From assembly GCF_000230975.2 (NCBI RefSeq), contig NC_021172.1:2728001-2792000 (forward strand): 64,000 nt of DNA. Reading direction: 5' to 3'. Positions 9,669 through 19,724 of the stretch are shown one piece after another. The position numbers and the translations under genes are program-made. Each line of letters begins with the position of its first letter. Positions within the stretch are counted from its first letter, which is position 1. Source of the stretch: Hyphomicrobium denitrificans 1NES1 (GTDB taxonomy: Bacteria > Pseudomonadota > Alphaproteobacteria > Rhizobiales > Hyphomicrobiaceae). The notes beneath the pieces are model-generated. The model had not been told where the DNA came from, ran no database searches, and saw only the letters and a program-made list of their open reading frames with translations.

Positions 9669-10670
9669 ATGGCCATTGCCACCCTGCCCGCCCATCGTAT
9701 TCCCGTCGCAGATTACGTGGCCGGCATTACCGCCGGCGACCGCGCGCTCCTCGCCCGCGCGATCACGCTCGTCGAAAGCACGAACCCGGAGCACGGCCGC
9801 CTCGCGCAAAGCGTGTTGCAGGAGCTTCTGCCGAAAACTGGGAACGCCGTGCGCCTCGGCATTACCGGCGTACCGGGTGTTGGAAAATCGACGACAATCG
9901 ATCAGTTCGGCATGAACCTCATCGCGGAAGGCCATCTCGTGGCCGTGCTCGCGATCGATCCGACGTCGAAGCGTTCAGGCGGCTCTATCCTCGGCGACAA
10001 GACACGCATGAGCGCACTGGCGCAGGAGCGGAACGCATTCATCCGGCCGTCGCCATCGTCTGGCACACTCGGCGGCGTGACGCGCAAGACGCGCGAGACG
10101 ATGGCCCTCGTCGAGGCGGCGGGGTTCGATGTCGTCATCGTCGAAACGGTCGGCGTCGGACAATCGGAGGTCGCGGTTTCCGATATGGTCGACTTCTTCC
10201 TGGTGCTCTTGCTGGCAGGCGGCGGCGACGATCTGCAAGGCATCAAAAAGGGCATCATCGAGCTTGCCGATATGATCGCCATCAACAAAGCCGACGGTGA
10301 TAACGTCAAGCGCGCGGAACGTGCTGCGGCCGACTACCGGCACGCTCTGCAGATCTTCACGCCGCACAATGCGACGTGGTTCCCGCCCGTGCTTACGGTC
10401 TCGGGGATCGAAAATCGCGGACTCAAAGAACTCTGGGCCAAGGTTCTCGACCATCGAGACAAGATGTCGGGAACGGGCGAATTCCAGAAGCGCCGCCAGG
10501 CACAAGCTGTGTCGTGGATGCGCGACATGCTCGAAGACCGGCTGATGGGTGCGCTGAAAGCAAACCCGAAAGTTGCGGCCGAGCTTCCGAAGATCGAAGC
10601 TTCGGTGCGTGAAGGAACCCTGCTGCCGACACTGGCGGTCGAGCGGCTGATGGGCTTCATGGGGCTTTAG
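9669..10670 (+). CDS. meaB: Methylmalonyl-CoA mutase-associated GTPase MeaB
   Basis: G3E-family GTPase that loads and protects adenosylcobalamin on methylmalonyl-CoA mutase. The P-loop GVPGVGKST is at residues 67-75. Further family signs are IDPTSKRSGGSILGDKTRM and ETVGVGQSE, and the guanine-specificity NKAD motif. The 333-residue length is typical. The ATG at 9669 follows an aagga ribosome site about twelve bases upstream. It stands alone between divergent and unrelated genes, 7 kb from the mutase it serves, on the same strand. Confidence 0.95.
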   Translation: MAIATLPAHRIPVADYVAGITAGDRALLARAITLVESTNPEHGRLAQSVLQELLPKTGNAVRLGITGVPGVGKSTTIDQFGMNLIAEGHLVAVLAIDPTSKRSGGSILGDKTRMSALAQERNAFIRPSPSSGTLGGVTRKTRETMALVEAAGFDVVIVETVGVGQSEVAVSDMVDFFLVLLLAGGGDDLQGIKKGIIELADMIAINKADGDNVKRAERAAADYRHALQIFTPHNATWFPPVLTVSGIENRGLKELWAKVLDHRDKMSGTGEFQKRRQAQAVSWMRDMLEDRLMGALKANPKVAAELPKIEASVREGTLLPTLAVERLMGFMGL

Positions 10671-10723
10671 CTTCCGTGCCGATCGCCACTTCGACTGGCG
10701 CCTGGGGTGCTCTATATTGAGCC

Positions 10724-11368
10724 ATGCCCCTATGGACGGACCTTCCCCCGACTGTATTGTTGACCGGCTTCGGGCCGTTTCCGGGCGTTCGCAGGAACGC
10801 ATCGGCCTCGCTCGTCAAATGGCTCTCGTTCAAAGCGCGAATTGCGCTGCCGCACTGCCGGTTCGTCGCCGCCGTTCTGCCAACAGAATGGACGCGCGCA
10901 CCGAGTATCCTTGCCGAACTCTATGAACGGCACGATCCTGTGTTGGCTCTCCACTTTGGTGTCGCTACCAATATGCGCGGCTTTCGAGTCGAGACCGAGG
11001 CTCGGAATTTCTGCCGTATGTCGCCGGATGCCGCTGGCAGCCTGCCGGTTCTCAATCGCGTATTCGAGGACGGTGCGCCGACGCTTCCGGCAACAATCGC
11101 AGCGACATCCATCGTCCGGCATCTCGAAGCTCAAGGTTACAACGCCACGCTTTCGAATGACGCAGGCGGCTATCTCTGCAACGCCGTTCTTTACCATTCC
11201 CTCGCCGAAGCGCGTGACCGCGGCGGGCGATGCAAGGTCGGATTCATCCACGTTCCAGCAGATGCCAAGCTGCGAGATACTGTGGGATATGCCGTCCCCG
11301 GCGCCGTCGAAATCTTAAAGGTTGCGCTGAACGCTCTTTCCCCGGCTCCCATTTTAACCTCGGTTTAA
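10724..11368 (+). CDS. Pyroglutamyl-peptidase I-like cysteine peptidase (C15)
   Basis: Predicted to remove N-terminal pyroglutamate from peptides in the cytosol. The 214-residue protein has the family opening VLLTGFGPFPG. A plausible triad is Glu90 (FRVETEARN), Cys152 (SNDAGGYLCNAVLYHSL) and His176 (GFIHVP). These match the Glu-Cys-His order of the family. Sequence around the Glu is divergent from the usual form, so substrate range may differ. It lies 53 bases after meaB on the same strand and may be cotranscribed. Its stop codon overlaps a CtrA-type box used by the next gene. Confidence 0.82.
   Translation: MPLWTDLPPTVLLTGFGPFPGVRRNASASLVKWLSFKARIALPHCRFVAAVLPTEWTRAPSILAELYERHDPVLALHFGVATNMRGFRVETEARNFCRMSPDAAGSLPVLNRVFEDGAPTLPATIAATSIVRHLEAQGYNATLSNDAGGYLCNAVLYHSLAEARDRGGRCKVGFIHVPADAKLRDTVGYAVPGAVEILKVALNALSPAPILTSV
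11354..11368 (+). promoter_or_regulatory. CtrA-type binding box TTAA-N7-TTAA
   Basis: The sequence ttaacctcggtttaa shows two TTAA half-sites exactly seven bases apart, followed by C. This is the known CtrA consensus of alphaproteobacteria. It lies 58 bases before the start of the TAT beta-helix gene, and its right half-site contains the stop codon of the peptidase gene. Binding is inferred, not shown. Confidence 0.55.
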
Positions 11369-11425
11369 CGCCTCGCGAGCTGGCTCGGTCCTTGCTTCTT
11401 GGACGAAGCAAACCGGAGCACGTCC

Positions 11426-12787
11426 ATGACCATCAATCGCCGCTCGCTTATCGGGGCAAGCCTAGGCCTCGGCGCCGCCGTGAGCGCCGCACACGCGAGC
11501 GAGCGTCGGCCCACACGGGAGCCCGCAACTCCGAATGCTTCCGAATTTTCGGCCACTCTCATCCCCGATGAACGCCAGGACCAGACGGCAGCATTGCAGG
11601 CGGCCGTCGACGCTGCAGCCGAAAGAGACATTCCCCTCGTCCTGCCGCCAGGCAAATTCATCATCAGCGACCTGCGGCTGCGCCGGGGCACGCGCCTGCT
11701 CGGGTCGGCGCGCTCGACTATCCTCGTATTCTCAGGAGGCACCGCCTTCGTGACTGCGGAAAAAGCCGACGGGCTGATGCTCGCCGGACTGACATTCGAT
11801 GGTGCGTACAAAACCTTTGATCCGGCTCGCGGAGATGGCCTGCTGGCGCTGCTCAACTCGAAGAACGTGCATCTCGCCGATCTCGAAATCCAAAACAGCG
11901 CCGGCACCGGGCTGTCGTTAACCGAATGCGGCGGGCGCATCGAAGGTGTCCTCATCAGTCATGTCCTCGATGCGGGGTTCAAGAGCCTCGATTCTTTCGG
12001 CCTCGACATCACCGGCAACACCGTCACCGAATGCGGCAACAACGGCATCCTGATCTGGCGCTCCAAGCAGGAAGAGGACGGCAGCGTTGTATCAGGCAAT
12101 CGCATTTCGAAAATTCGCAACGCTGCCGGAGGTACGGGCGAGTACGGTAACGGCATCAATGTCTTTCGCGCCGGCAGCGTGCTCGTTTCAGGCAACCGTA
12201 TTTCCGATTGCGCCTACACGGCGGTACGCGGGAATGCGTCGTCGAATATCCAGATCATCGGCAATAGCTGCGAGCGGCTCGGCGAGGTCGCACTCTATGC
12301 GGAGTTCGGTTTCCAGGGCGCGATTATTGCCAATAATCTCGTCGATACGGCCGCCTGCGGAATTTCGGTGACGAATTTCAACGACGGCGGCCGTCTTGCC
12401 GTCGTTCAGGGAAATCTCATTCGCAATCTTTTCCGGCGCGAGCAGGAACCTGAAGACAAGCGCGGCGAAGGCATCGGCGTCGAGGCCGACGCGGTCGTCA
12501 CCGGCAATACGATCGAAAATGCGCCGACTGTCGGCATTCAGATCGGGTGGGGCGCATACATGCGCGACGTCGCCGTTACCGGGAATATCGTTCGTGATGC
12601 GCGCGTCGGCATCTCCGTCACAAATGCTCTCGATGCAGGGAAATGCCTGATCGCGAATAACCTGATTTCGAATGTGAAGGACGGCGCAATCCGCGAGATG
12701 GACCTCGGAGCGTTCAAGGGCCCTGATCTTGTTCGCGAACCGAGTGCAACGGATCGCATTCACATCACGGCCAACGTGGCTGTTTGA
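11426..12787 (+). CDS. TAT-exported parallel beta-helix repeat protein (TIGR03808-like)
   Basis: Exported protein of 453 residues that resembles the twin-arginine uncharacterised repeat family TIGR03808 found in Rhizobiales. The N-terminus has the twin-arginine signal NRRSLIGASLGLGAAVSA. The mature part opens like a pectate-lyase superfamily protein (TAALQAAVDAAAERDIPL, then LPPGKF). It continues with many right-handed beta-helix turns such as ITGNTVTECGNNGI and VSGNRIS. ATG 11426 has ggag eight bases upstream. Function is unknown; folds of this type often bind or cleave polysaccharide, but no catalytic residues can be assigned. A CtrA-type box upstream suggests cell-cycle control. Confidence 0.82.
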   Translation: MTINRRSLIGASLGLGAAVSAAHASERRPTREPATPNASEFSATLIPDERQDQTAALQAAVDAAAERDIPLVLPPGKFIISDLRLRRGTRLLGSARSTILVFSGGTAFVTAEKADGLMLAGLTFDGAYKTFDPARGDGLLALLNSKNVHLADLEIQNSAGTGLSLTECGGRIEGVLISHVLDAGFKSLDSFGLDITGNTVTECGNNGILIWRSKQEEDGSVVSGNRISKIRNAAGGTGEYGNGINVFRAGSVLVSGNRISDCAYTAVRGNASSNIQIIGNSCERLGEVALYAEFGFQGAIIANNLVDTAACGISVTNFNDGGRLAVVQGNLIRNLFRREQEPEDKRGEGIGVEADAVVTGNTIENAPTVGIQIGWGAYMRDVAVTGNIVRDARVGISVTNALDAGKCLIANNLISNVKDGAIREMDLGAFKGPDLVREPSATDRIHITANVAV

Positions 12788-13116
12788 ACGGGCCGAAACA
12801 ATTTCCGAAAAATTTTGGAGATTTGGGAGCGCCGCGGCCCGGCCAAGGGGAAGACGGGGGGAGTCGGGACTTGGCCGGGCGGCAGCAGCATCTGGTGTGC
12901 ACGGGGGGGAGGCGACACCAGCCTTGAGATCTCATTTAAGCCGAAGAAGATGAACTCATTCTGAACGTGACGTTAAATTGTCGCAACGTTTGACAGTCCG
13001 CCAAAATAATTCAGGCTAACTCGGCGTTTCCCATCGGTTTTTACGAAACGTCCGGCAAGTCGTGCATCGAATCAGATTAGCGTCCGGTCCTAATGACTTG
13101 CGCATAGGACTTCGTG
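12788..13116. other. Intergenic region with a strong 11-bp hairpin
   Basis: About 330 bases without a gene. A perfect 11-bp inverted repeat (gcccggccaag at 12837-12847, cttggccgggc at 12870-12880) has a 22-base purine-rich loop. It lies 50 bases after the beta-helix gene and lacks a T run. It could be a transcript end, a processing site or part of a small RNA. The remaining 230 bases, AT-richer before recQ, probably hold the recQ promoter; no convincing boxes were found. Confidence 0.5.
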
Positions 13117-15303
13117 ATGCCGGCCTTCGCCGCGCCGCTTTCTCTACCGTTTGCTTCCGCTACCGACGACGCCATGTCCCTCGCGCGCGCCAAGCTCGAG
13201 GATGTTTTCGGCTACAAGGGTTTTCGCCCGCTGCAGGGCGACATTATCGACACCATTCTGCGTGGCGGCGATTGCCTCGCGTTGATGCCGACGGGCGGCG
13301 GCAAGTCGCTTTGCTATCAGATCCCGTCGCTGGTCCGGCCCGGGACCGGCATCGTTGTCTCGCCGCTCATCGCGTTGATGCAGGATCAGGTCGATGCGCT
13401 GCGCGACCTCGGCGTCAAAGCGGCATTTCTGAATTCGACGCAGGATCGCAGCACGCAGGATCAGATCGAGCGTCAGTTCGCGGCTGATGCGCTCGATCTC
13501 CTCTACGTTGCGCCGGAGCGGCTGGTGCAGGAGCGCACGCTCGCACTGTTCGAGCGTGCCGACATTGCGCTTTTTGCTATCGATGAAGCGCATTGCGTCT
13601 CGCAGTGGGGACATGATTTCCGGCCCGAGTACCGGCAGCTCAAGATTCTTGCGCAGCGCTTTCCGAGCGTGCCGCGAATCGCGTTGACAGCGACCGCGGA
13701 CGAACGAACGCGGCAAGACATCATTGCGGAGCTTTCGCTCGAAAATGCCCGGAGCTTCATTGCGAGTTTCGACCGGCCGAACATCCGCTATACGATCGCC
13801 GAACTCGGCAGCGGCAGCGCGCGGGAGCGGCTTTGGCAATTCATCGAAGCCGAGCATTCATCGGACGCAGGGATCGTCTATTGCCTGTCGCGCAAGTCGG
13901 TTGAGGAAACGGCCGCGTGGTTATGCTCCAAGGGGCGCAAGGCACTTGCCTATCATGCGGGCCTCGAAGCGCCCGTCCGCGCGGCGGCACAAGCGAAGTT
14001 TCTGACGGAAGAAGGGCTGATCATCGTCGCGACCATTGCCTTCGGCATGGGCATCGACAAACCCGACGTGCGCTTCGTCGCACATCTCAATTTGCCGAAG
14101 TCGATCGAGTCTTATTATCAGGAGACGGGCCGGGCCGGCCGCGATGGTGAAGCCGCGAATGCCTGGATGGCCTATGGCCTGCAGGATATCGTCCAGCTTC
14201 GGCAATGGATCGGGCAATCGGAAGGCCCGGAAGCCTTCAAGACAGTGCAGCGACAGAAGCTCGACGCGCTCGTCGGACTTGCGGAGATGCCGGGCTGCCG
14301 CCGGCAGGCATTGCTCGCCTATTTCGGAGAGATGCGCTCGGAGCCGTGCGGGAACTGCGACAACTGCCTCAGCCCGCCGCATACCGAGGATGGCACCATT
14401 ATCGCCCAGAAAGCCTTGTCGGCCGTTTACAGGACGGGTCAGCGTTTCGGCGTGACCTATCTTGCCGACGTCCTTATCGGAACGGCAGACGAGCGCGTGC
14501 TGCGCAACGGCCATGACCGTTTGTCTGTATTCGGCATTGGCAAAGACGTGCCGGTTTCGACCTGGAAGGGGCTTTTCCGACAACTGACGGCGCAGGGCTA
14601 TCTGACCGGCGACGATGAAGGCATGGGCTCGCTGGTGCTGACCGAGCGTGCGCGGCCTCTGCTTCGTGGCGAGGAGCGTTTCCTGATGCGCGTGACGCGG
14701 CCGAAATCGAAGGTCGCCAAGAAGCGTGGAGCATCGCTGGCATCAAAGGTCACGCGGGAAAATCAGCCCTTGTTCGATGCGCTGAAGGCCTTGCGGCAGA
14801 AACTTGCGGCTGCGGCGAAACTTCCGCCCTACGTCGTGGCGCAAGACCGTACATTGATCGAGCTTGCCGAGAAACGGCCTGATACGGAAACGGCCTTGCA
14901 CGACATCCTCGGACTCGGCGCCAGCAAGATCGCGCGATATGGCGCGGCGTTCATGCAGGTCATTTCGCAATTCAAGAAGCATCCGGTTTTGACCAACCGG
15001 CTATCGGCAAGCGTGAATGCAACGCTCGCGGCGCATCTCAGGGGGCTTGACGCCGAGCAGATCGCATCCGAGCGCGGGCTCGAGGTTGCGACCGTCTATG
15101 GTCATCTCGCCGAGGCGATCGAGGCGGGATTAATCGGTGCGGAGGATGCGCTTCACCTCGATCCCGCCGAGCGCGACGAGATCGAAGCGGCGTTCGATCG
15201 CTGCGAGACGCGGGATACGGGAAAACTCGGACCTGCATTTGCAGCGCTCGACGGGCGCTACAATTACGGCATTCTCAAATGCCTGCTCGCTGACGCCGGC
15301 TAG
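13117..15303 (+). CDS. recQ: ATP-dependent DNA helicase RecQ
   Basis: 3'-5' DNA helicase for recombination and fork repair. The 728-residue protein shows Walker A PTGGGKS (58-64) and the DEAH box in [20 protein letters not shown]. Then come the helicase C lobe ([10 protein letters not shown]), the RecQ C-terminal zinc module ([10 protein letters not shown] and CGNCDNC), and an HRDC domain ([20 protein letters not shown]). About 120 more residues follow. ATG 13117 is preceded by agga at eight bases; the overlapping GTG at 13114 is an alternative, and MSLARAKL at 13174 is where the family core begins. Its last 29 bases overlap the end of the convergent PilZ-like gene. Confidence 0.95.
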   Translation: MPAFAAPLSLPFASATDDAMSLARAKLEDVFGYKGFRPLQGDIIDTILRGGDCLALMPTGGGKSLCYQIPSLVRPGTGIVVSPLIALMQDQVDALRDLGVKAAFLNSTQDRSTQDQIERQFAADALDLLYVAPERLVQERTLALFERADIALFAIDEAHCVSQWGHDFRPEYRQLKILAQRFPSVPRIALTATADERTRQDIIAELSLENARSFIASFDRPNIRYTIAELGSGSARERLWQFIEAEHSSDAGIVYCLSRKSVEETAAWLCSKGRKALAYHAGLEAPVRAAAQAKFLTEEGLIIVATIAFGMGIDKPDVRFVAHLNLPKSIESYYQETGRAGRDGEAANAWMAYGLQDIVQLRQWIGQSEGPEAFKTVQRQKLDALVGLAEMPGCRRQALLAYFGEMRSEPCGNCDNCLSPPHTEDGTIIAQKALSAVYRTGQRFGVTYLADVLIGTADERVLRNGHDRLSVFGIGKDVPVSTWKGLFRQLTAQGYLTGDDEGMGSLVLTERARPLLRGEERFLMRVTRPKSKVAKKRGASLASKVTRENQPLFDALKALRQKLAAAAKLPPYVVAQDRTLIELAEKRPDTETALHDILGLGASKIARYGAAFMQVISQFKKHPVLTNRLSASVNATLAAHLRGLDAEQIASERGLEVATVYGHLAEAIEAGLIGAEDALHLDPAERDEIEAAFDRCETRDTGKLGPAFAALDGRYNYGILKCLLADAG

Positions 15304-15607
15304 CGCGATCGGCTTCGAAGCGGCGAAGAATTTCCGATCCTCTGCCTGAGGTAAACGCGACGCGAACGGTCGGGCCCTCGGTGCCGACGACTGCGCATTC
15401 GGCACTGTCGCCGTACTGTTCCCAATAGAGGCGCACCTGCTGCGGCAGAACCACGGGCCGGCTCAATTCGATTTCGGCACCGTCATCGTCAATTTGATGA
15501 ACGGTGCACCGGAATGGCGCAACACCACCGATCTCCAGCAGCGCATGGACGAGCGACGTCCGCCTGCCGAATGTCGGTTTGCCGCAATGCGTGCTGATAT
15601 TGGACAC
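15275..15607 (-). CDS. PilZ-like domain protein
   Basis: Small protein of 110 residues with a beta-barrel pattern like PilZ domains ([18 protein letters not shown], then [20 protein letters not shown], then AECAVVG and VRVAF). An N-terminal [10 protein letters not shown] could stand in for the RxxxR c-di-GMP arm, but the spacing is not canonical, so nucleotide binding is unproven. Its 3' end overlaps recQ by 29 bases on the opposite strand, so the two messages are complementary at their ends. Confidence 0.6.
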   Translation of the reverse strand: MSNISTHCGKPTFGRRTSLVHALLEIGGVAPFRCTVHQIDDDGAEIELSRPVVLPQQVRLYWEQYGDSAECAVVGTEGPTVRVAFTSGRGSEILRRFEADRASRRQRAGI

Positions 15608-15717
15608 GGGAGCCCTCGGGGATCGATAAGTCGTAGGGAGACAGGCAAGACGAGTACCAGACCCGAGCCACGCCGGCGATCGGGAGTGTGCCTTCCTGCT
15701 GTTTGCCTAATGAAGGG

Positions 15718-16437
15718 TTACCCGCGATCCGACGCGCGCGGCGCTCGTGCGAGGCGTCTCCCGATCCCATCGCACAGAGCGCGCAATTCGGGCGTCCAGG
15801 AGGCCACGTTCGAAGCGAAGAGGTTCGCTTCGGATTTAAGAATGACGCCGTCGTCGAGCACGCGCAGCCCGTTGGCGCGCAACGTTTCTCCCGTCGTGGT
15901 GATGTCGACGATGAGCTCTGCGGTGCCTGCTGCGGGCGCACCCTCAGTCGCTCCGGCGCTTTCGACGATACGGTAGTCGCCGAAGCCTTTCGATGCGAAG
16001 AAGCGGCGCGTGAGGTTCATGTATTTCGTCGCGACGCGCGGCCAGCGGCCATGCCTCCGTCGAAATGGCATCGCGATCTCTTCCAGATCGGCGACGGTCA
16101 CGACGTCGATCCAGCAAGCGGGCACCGCCACGACGACATCGGCAAAGCCGAAGCCGAGCTTATGCACGAAGCCGATGCGCGTCGCAGCATCAGAGATATT
16201 CTCGCGAATGAGATCCTCGCCGGTGATGCCGAGATGAACGCTCCCGGCCTTCAACGCTTCCGCGATTTCCGACGACGATACATAAGCGACGTCGACGTCC
16301 GGCAAGCCGTCGATCTCGCCGCGATAGCCGCGCGCATGCCCGACCTTGCGCACGACGAGTCCGGCACGCGCGAACATGTCGGTCGTCTGCTCCATCAGGC
16401 GACCCTTCGAGGGAATGGCCAGCGTCAACCTGCCCAT
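15718..16437 (-). CDS. hisG: ATP phosphoribosyltransferase, short form, catalytic subunit
   Basis: Catalyses the first step of histidine synthesis, joining ATP and PRPP. At 239 residues it is the short form that lacks the ACT-like regulatory domain and needs HisZ. It begins [15 protein letters not shown] and holds the PRPP-loop region ([15 protein letters not shown]). The gene overlaps the end of hisZ by 13 bases on the same strand, so the two subunits are translationally linked. The symbol follows from length and partner. Confidence 0.93.
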   Translation of the reverse strand: MGRLTLAIPSKGRLMEQTTDMFARAGLVVRKVGHARGYRGEIDGLPDVDVAYVSSSEIAEALKAGSVHLGITGEDLIRENISDAATRIGFVHKLGFGFADVVVAVPACWIDVVTVADLEEIAMPFRRRHGRWPRVATKYMNLTRRFFASKGFGDYRIVESAGATEGAPAAGTAELIVDITTTGETLRANGLRVLDDGVILKSEANLFASNVASWTPELRALCDGIGRRLARAPRASDRG

Positions 16438-17612
16438 GACGACGCTCCCTGTATCGCTGCCAGAAGACGCTCGGTGTGAATCGCGGCGCCAACGGCGGAA
16501 ACGTCGACGTCCGCACCCGCTGCGCGCATCAGGCCGTCGTAGCGGCCGCCGGTCGCAACCGGACTCTGCGGTCCGAGCGTCTTGGCGCGAACTTCGAACA
16601 CGAGGCCGGAATAATAGGCGAGCGTGCGTCCGAATTCGGCAGAGAACGTCACGCGATCGAGATCGATGCCGGCGTTTGCAAGAAGCGCCAAGCGGCGATC
16701 GTACATTTCCAACGCCTCGCTCGAACCGGCCGGCGCTCCGTTGACGAGTTCGGCAATCTTTGCGCCTGCGGTGCGCGCCGGCCCGGATATGCCGACGTAA
16801 CGGCCGATCAGATCGGCGGCGGTGGTATCGAGCGGCTTTTCTTCGCGGCTCTCTCGGATACCGATCAGGTGCTCGGTAATATCCGATAACGGCCGCGTAC
16901 CGATCAGCTCGATCGATTTCTCTTCGAGATACGCCGCGACGGTCGCTTCGCTGGCAGCGGGATCGGCGCTATCGAGCGACGACAGCAGCGCTTCGGGCAT
17001 GGAAACGCGTGTCACGCCGCCGCCCGTTGCGAAAGCCTTCAGAGCTTCGCGAAATGCCAGCGGCTTTAGAAACGCGTCGTCCAGGCGCTTCTTCCAGCGC
17101 GGCGAAATACCGGCAACGTCGAGGATGCTCGAAAAAAGGCCGAGGTCTCCGAGACGCAGCGACCAATCCTTCAGGCCGACTTTTTTCATTGCCCTGATGA
17201 CGATGGCGATGACGTCTGCCTCGGCCGCCTCGCGCTCGGTATCTCCGAAGCGCTCAATTCCCGCTTGCCGGAATTCGCGCGGATGGGAGGCATCGGCACC
17301 CTGAGGCTGGAAGCGGAACGCAGCGCCGCGATAGCAATAGCGCGCGGGCGTCGTCGGATCGGCGTGGCGTGCAAGATGCAGCCGGCATGTCGGCACCGTG
17401 AGGTCGGGCCGCAAGCAAAGCTCGGCGCCGTCCGGATCGGTGAAGACGTAGGTTCGGGCGCGCAGGCTTTCGCCGATGACGTCCAGGAAAACGTCGGCAG
17501 GCTGAATGACCGCGGGCGCAACTGCATCGTAGCCGGCCTTTGTAAAAACCGACATCAGCGTCTGCGCCTGAGCTTCGAGCGCCTCGAAATCTCGTGTCGT
17601 TTCCGCGGCCAT
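16425..17612 (-). CDS. hisZ: ATP phosphoribosyltransferase regulatory subunit HisZ
   Basis: Paralogue of histidyl-tRNA synthetase that forms a complex with short HisG and carries histidine feedback. The 395-residue protein keeps the class II fold: motif-2 like region [17 protein letters not shown] and motif-3 like [10 protein letters not shown]. It lacks the C-terminal anticodon-binding domain. It begins after a ggaagg site; ATG 17612 ([12 protein letters not shown]) is preferred over 17669. It is flanked by hisG, with a 13-base overlap, and by hisS upstream, separated by repeats. Confidence 0.92.
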   Translation of the reverse strand: MAAETTRDFEALEAQAQTLMSVFTKAGYDAVAPAVIQPADVFLDVIGESLRARTYVFTDPDGAELCLRPDLTVPTCRLHLARHADPTTPARYCYRGAAFRFQPQGADASHPREFRQAGIERFGDTEREAAEADVIAIVIRAMKKVGLKDWSLRLGDLGLFSSILDVAGISPRWKKRLDDAFLKPLAFREALKAFATGGGVTRVSMPEALLSSLDSADPAASEATVAAYLEEKSIELIGTRPLSDITEHLIGIRESREEKPLDTTAADLIGRYVGISGPARTAGAKIAELVNGAPAGSSEALEMYDRRLALLANAGIDLDRVTFSAEFGRTLAYYSGLVFEVRAKTLGPQSPVATGGRYDGLMRAAGADVDVSAVGAAIHTERLLAAIQGASSWAG

Positions 17613-17960
17613 GACCCTAGCGCCTTCCGCGGAGATCTGGAGGAGCAAGCGGTGCCGCACGGAAAACACCGACTGCGCGGCTGCTCCTCACCCTGACCCT
17701 CTCCCCGCTTGCGGGGCGAGGGAATTGAGTTAGCCGGCGAATGATCCTCGTGTCCGCACTTGTCCCCTCCCCTTGACGGGGAGGGGTCGGGGGTGGGGTC
17801 GGCTTCAATGCCAAATACGAAACATCTGCTTTGGGGAAAGATGCGCTACCCGAGAGATCACACACAGGCGTTCCCCCCACCCCTAACCCCTCCCCGCGTA
17901 GGGGGAGAGGAAGAAGTAGTGCGCGAGTTTCAATCGAGAGTTCCGCAATCGGCATTACGA
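17613..17960. repeat. Cluster of three GC-rich palindromic repeats between hisS and hisZ
   Basis: The 348-base gap is mostly repeat. Copy one is near 17690-17730 (ctcaccctgaccctctcccc with a hairpin). Copy two is near 17763-17804, with stem cccctcccc-ttga-cggggagggg and tail tcgggggtggggt. Copy three is near 17873-17911, inverted relative to copy two (cccacccctaacccctcccc). The inverted pair has about 70 bases between halves, the same arrangement as at 39.7 kb and inside ileS. No coding frame is supported. Confidence 0.75.
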
Positions 17961-19607
17961 TTAATCCTGATGCCGCGCGATGAGTTTTTTGACTTCGTCG
18001 ATCAGGCTCGACTCGGAGACGGAGAACTGCGCCGGACGTGCCGCCTTCCACTCCTTGTTGTCCTTGATTGCGGCGGCGGCCTTCGCGCCTTCGATCAGGT
18101 CCTTGATCGTCACTTCGCCCTTGGCGCGCTCGTCGGAGCCTTGAATGATCGCGCACGGCGCGTTGCGCTTGTCGGCGTATTTCATCTGCGCCTTCATGCC
18201 GGACGAGCCTAGGTACATCTCGGCGCGAACACCGGCGTTGCGCAAATCCTGCGTGATTTTCTGGTAGCGCGCGACCTCGCCCTTATCCATCACGAGCACG
18301 ACGACAGGGCCGAGCGCTTCGGATTTCTTTTCGCCGATGAGCGACAATGCAGCTTGCAGGCGCGAGACGCCGATCGAGAAGCCGGTCGCGGGAACTTTTT
18401 CGCCTGTGAAGCGCGCGACGAGATCGTCGTAACGGCCGCCGCCGCCGACCGAGCCGAAGCGCACGGGCTTGCCGTCGTCGCCTTTGACCTCGAACGTCAG
18501 CTCGGCTTCGAACACGGGGCCGGTGTAATATTCGAGGCCGCGGACGACGGAGGGATCTATCAGGATTTGTCCAGAACCATATCCGGCGCTTCGCGTTAAT
18601 TCGGTAATCCGCCGAAGTTCTTCCAATCCCTTGACAGCACGTTCACTTTTTTCGACTAATCCTGAAAGAGCCGAGATGGTCAGCGCATTGTCGATGGGAT
18701 ACCAGTATTCGGCCGGGTCCGGATCATTTTCGTCCTTGCCCCATTTTACATAATTGCCGATTGTTTCGGCACTTGGCCGAGCCGTTTTCGTTTCGGTACT
18801 GACAACCTTGGCCGAGAGAACATATGCCAGGACGAGTTTAGCTTGTTCGCCAGTCAGTCCGGCACCTATTGTGAAATCGCCGCTCTCATCTCGCCGACCT
18901 TTGCCGAGTAGTTCTCTGACGCCATCCATTCCAAGGCGATCAAACTTATCAATAGCACGAAGGACGGTCAGCCGACGGGCAACATTTTCGTTCCCTCCAA
19001 TTCCCGCAGCCTCCATAACGCCGTCCAAGACCTTCCGGCTGTTGACCTTGATCACGTAGTCGCCGCGCTTGACGCCTAGCGCTTCCAGCGTATCGGCTGC
19101 AAGCATGCACATCTCGGCATCGGCCGCGATGCTTTCGGCGCCGACCGTATCGGCGTCGAACTGCATGAACTGGCGGAAGCGGCCCGGACCGGGCTTCTCG
19201 TTGCGGTAGACGTTGCCGAACGCATAGCGGCGGAATGGCTTCGGCAAGGTTTGAAAATTCTGTGCGACGTAGCGGGCGAGCGGCGCCGTCAGATCGTAGC
19301 GCAGGCTCATCCACTGCTCGTCCTCGTCCTGAAACGAAAAGACGCCGGCGTTCGGCCGGTCCTGGTCGGGCAGGAACTTGCCCAGCGCGTCGGTATATTC
19401 GATCGCCGGCGTTTCGAGCGCCTGGAACCCATAGCGCTCGTAGACGTCGCGGATCTTTGCGATCATCTCGTTCAGGCCGCGCAATTCCGCCGCTTCGATG
19501 TCGCGAAAGCCTTTGGCAAGGCGCGCCGCCGGTGCGGTTTGCGCCTGCGGCGGGATTGCCGTTTGCGCCTGCGGCGCGGGGCGCGCGCTGGTAGGGTCTT
19601 TGGACAT
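17961..19607 (-). CDS. hisS: Histidyl-tRNA synthetase
   Basis: Charges tRNA-His in the cytosol. The 548-residue protein has motif 1 in the GFRDIEAAE and [15 protein letters not shown] region, and motif 2 in [21 protein letters not shown]. The HisA signature is in [13 protein letters not shown], motif 3 is [13 protein letters not shown], and a C-terminal anticodon domain follows. The N-terminal 30 residues are Ala/Gln/Pro-rich and are probably disordered. It is of the longer alphaproteobacterial form. A segment between 18545 and 19015, coding for the middle insertion domain, has markedly lower GC and different codon choice than the flanks. It probably heads hisZ-hisG. Confidence 0.95.
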   Translation of the reverse strand: MSKDPTSARPAPQAQTAIPPQAQTAPAARLAKGFRDIEAAELRGLNEMIAKIRDVYERYGFQALETPAIEYTDALGKFLPDQDRPNAGVFSFQDEDEQWMSLRYDLTAPLARYVAQNFQTLPKPFRRYAFGNVYRNEKPGPGRFRQFMQFDADTVGAESIAADAEMCMLAADTLEALGVKRGDYVIKVNSRKVLDGVMEAAGIGGNENVARRLTVLRAIDKFDRLGMDGVRELLGKGRRDESGDFTIGAGLTGEQAKLVLAYVLSAKVVSTETKTARPSAETIGNYVKWGKDENDPDPAEYWYPIDNALTISALSGLVEKSERAVKGLEELRRITELTRSAGYGSGQILIDPSVVRGLEYYTGPVFEAELTFEVKGDDGKPVRFGSVGGGGRYDDLVARFTGEKVPATGFSIGVSRLQAALSLIGEKKSEALGPVVVLVMDKGEVARYQKITQDLRNAGVRAEMYLGSSGMKAQMKYADKRNAPCAIIQGSDERAKGEVTIKDLIEGAKAAAAIKDNKEWKAARPAQFSVSESSLIDEVKKLIARHQD

Positions 19608-19724
19608 GAGAAGCTATGGGAACCGTGATTACAAAAGTTGCCGTAGCACCTTGGGCGCCCGGCAGGCGAGCCCGCCTTATATCGGATCGCCCGGGCGGGC
19701 GAAAGTCGGGTTCAACGCCCGGAT

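Noticed and set aside
16425..17612. Second histidyl-tRNA synthetase
   Set aside because: It lacks the anticodon domain and overlaps a short hisG, so HisZ is the better call.
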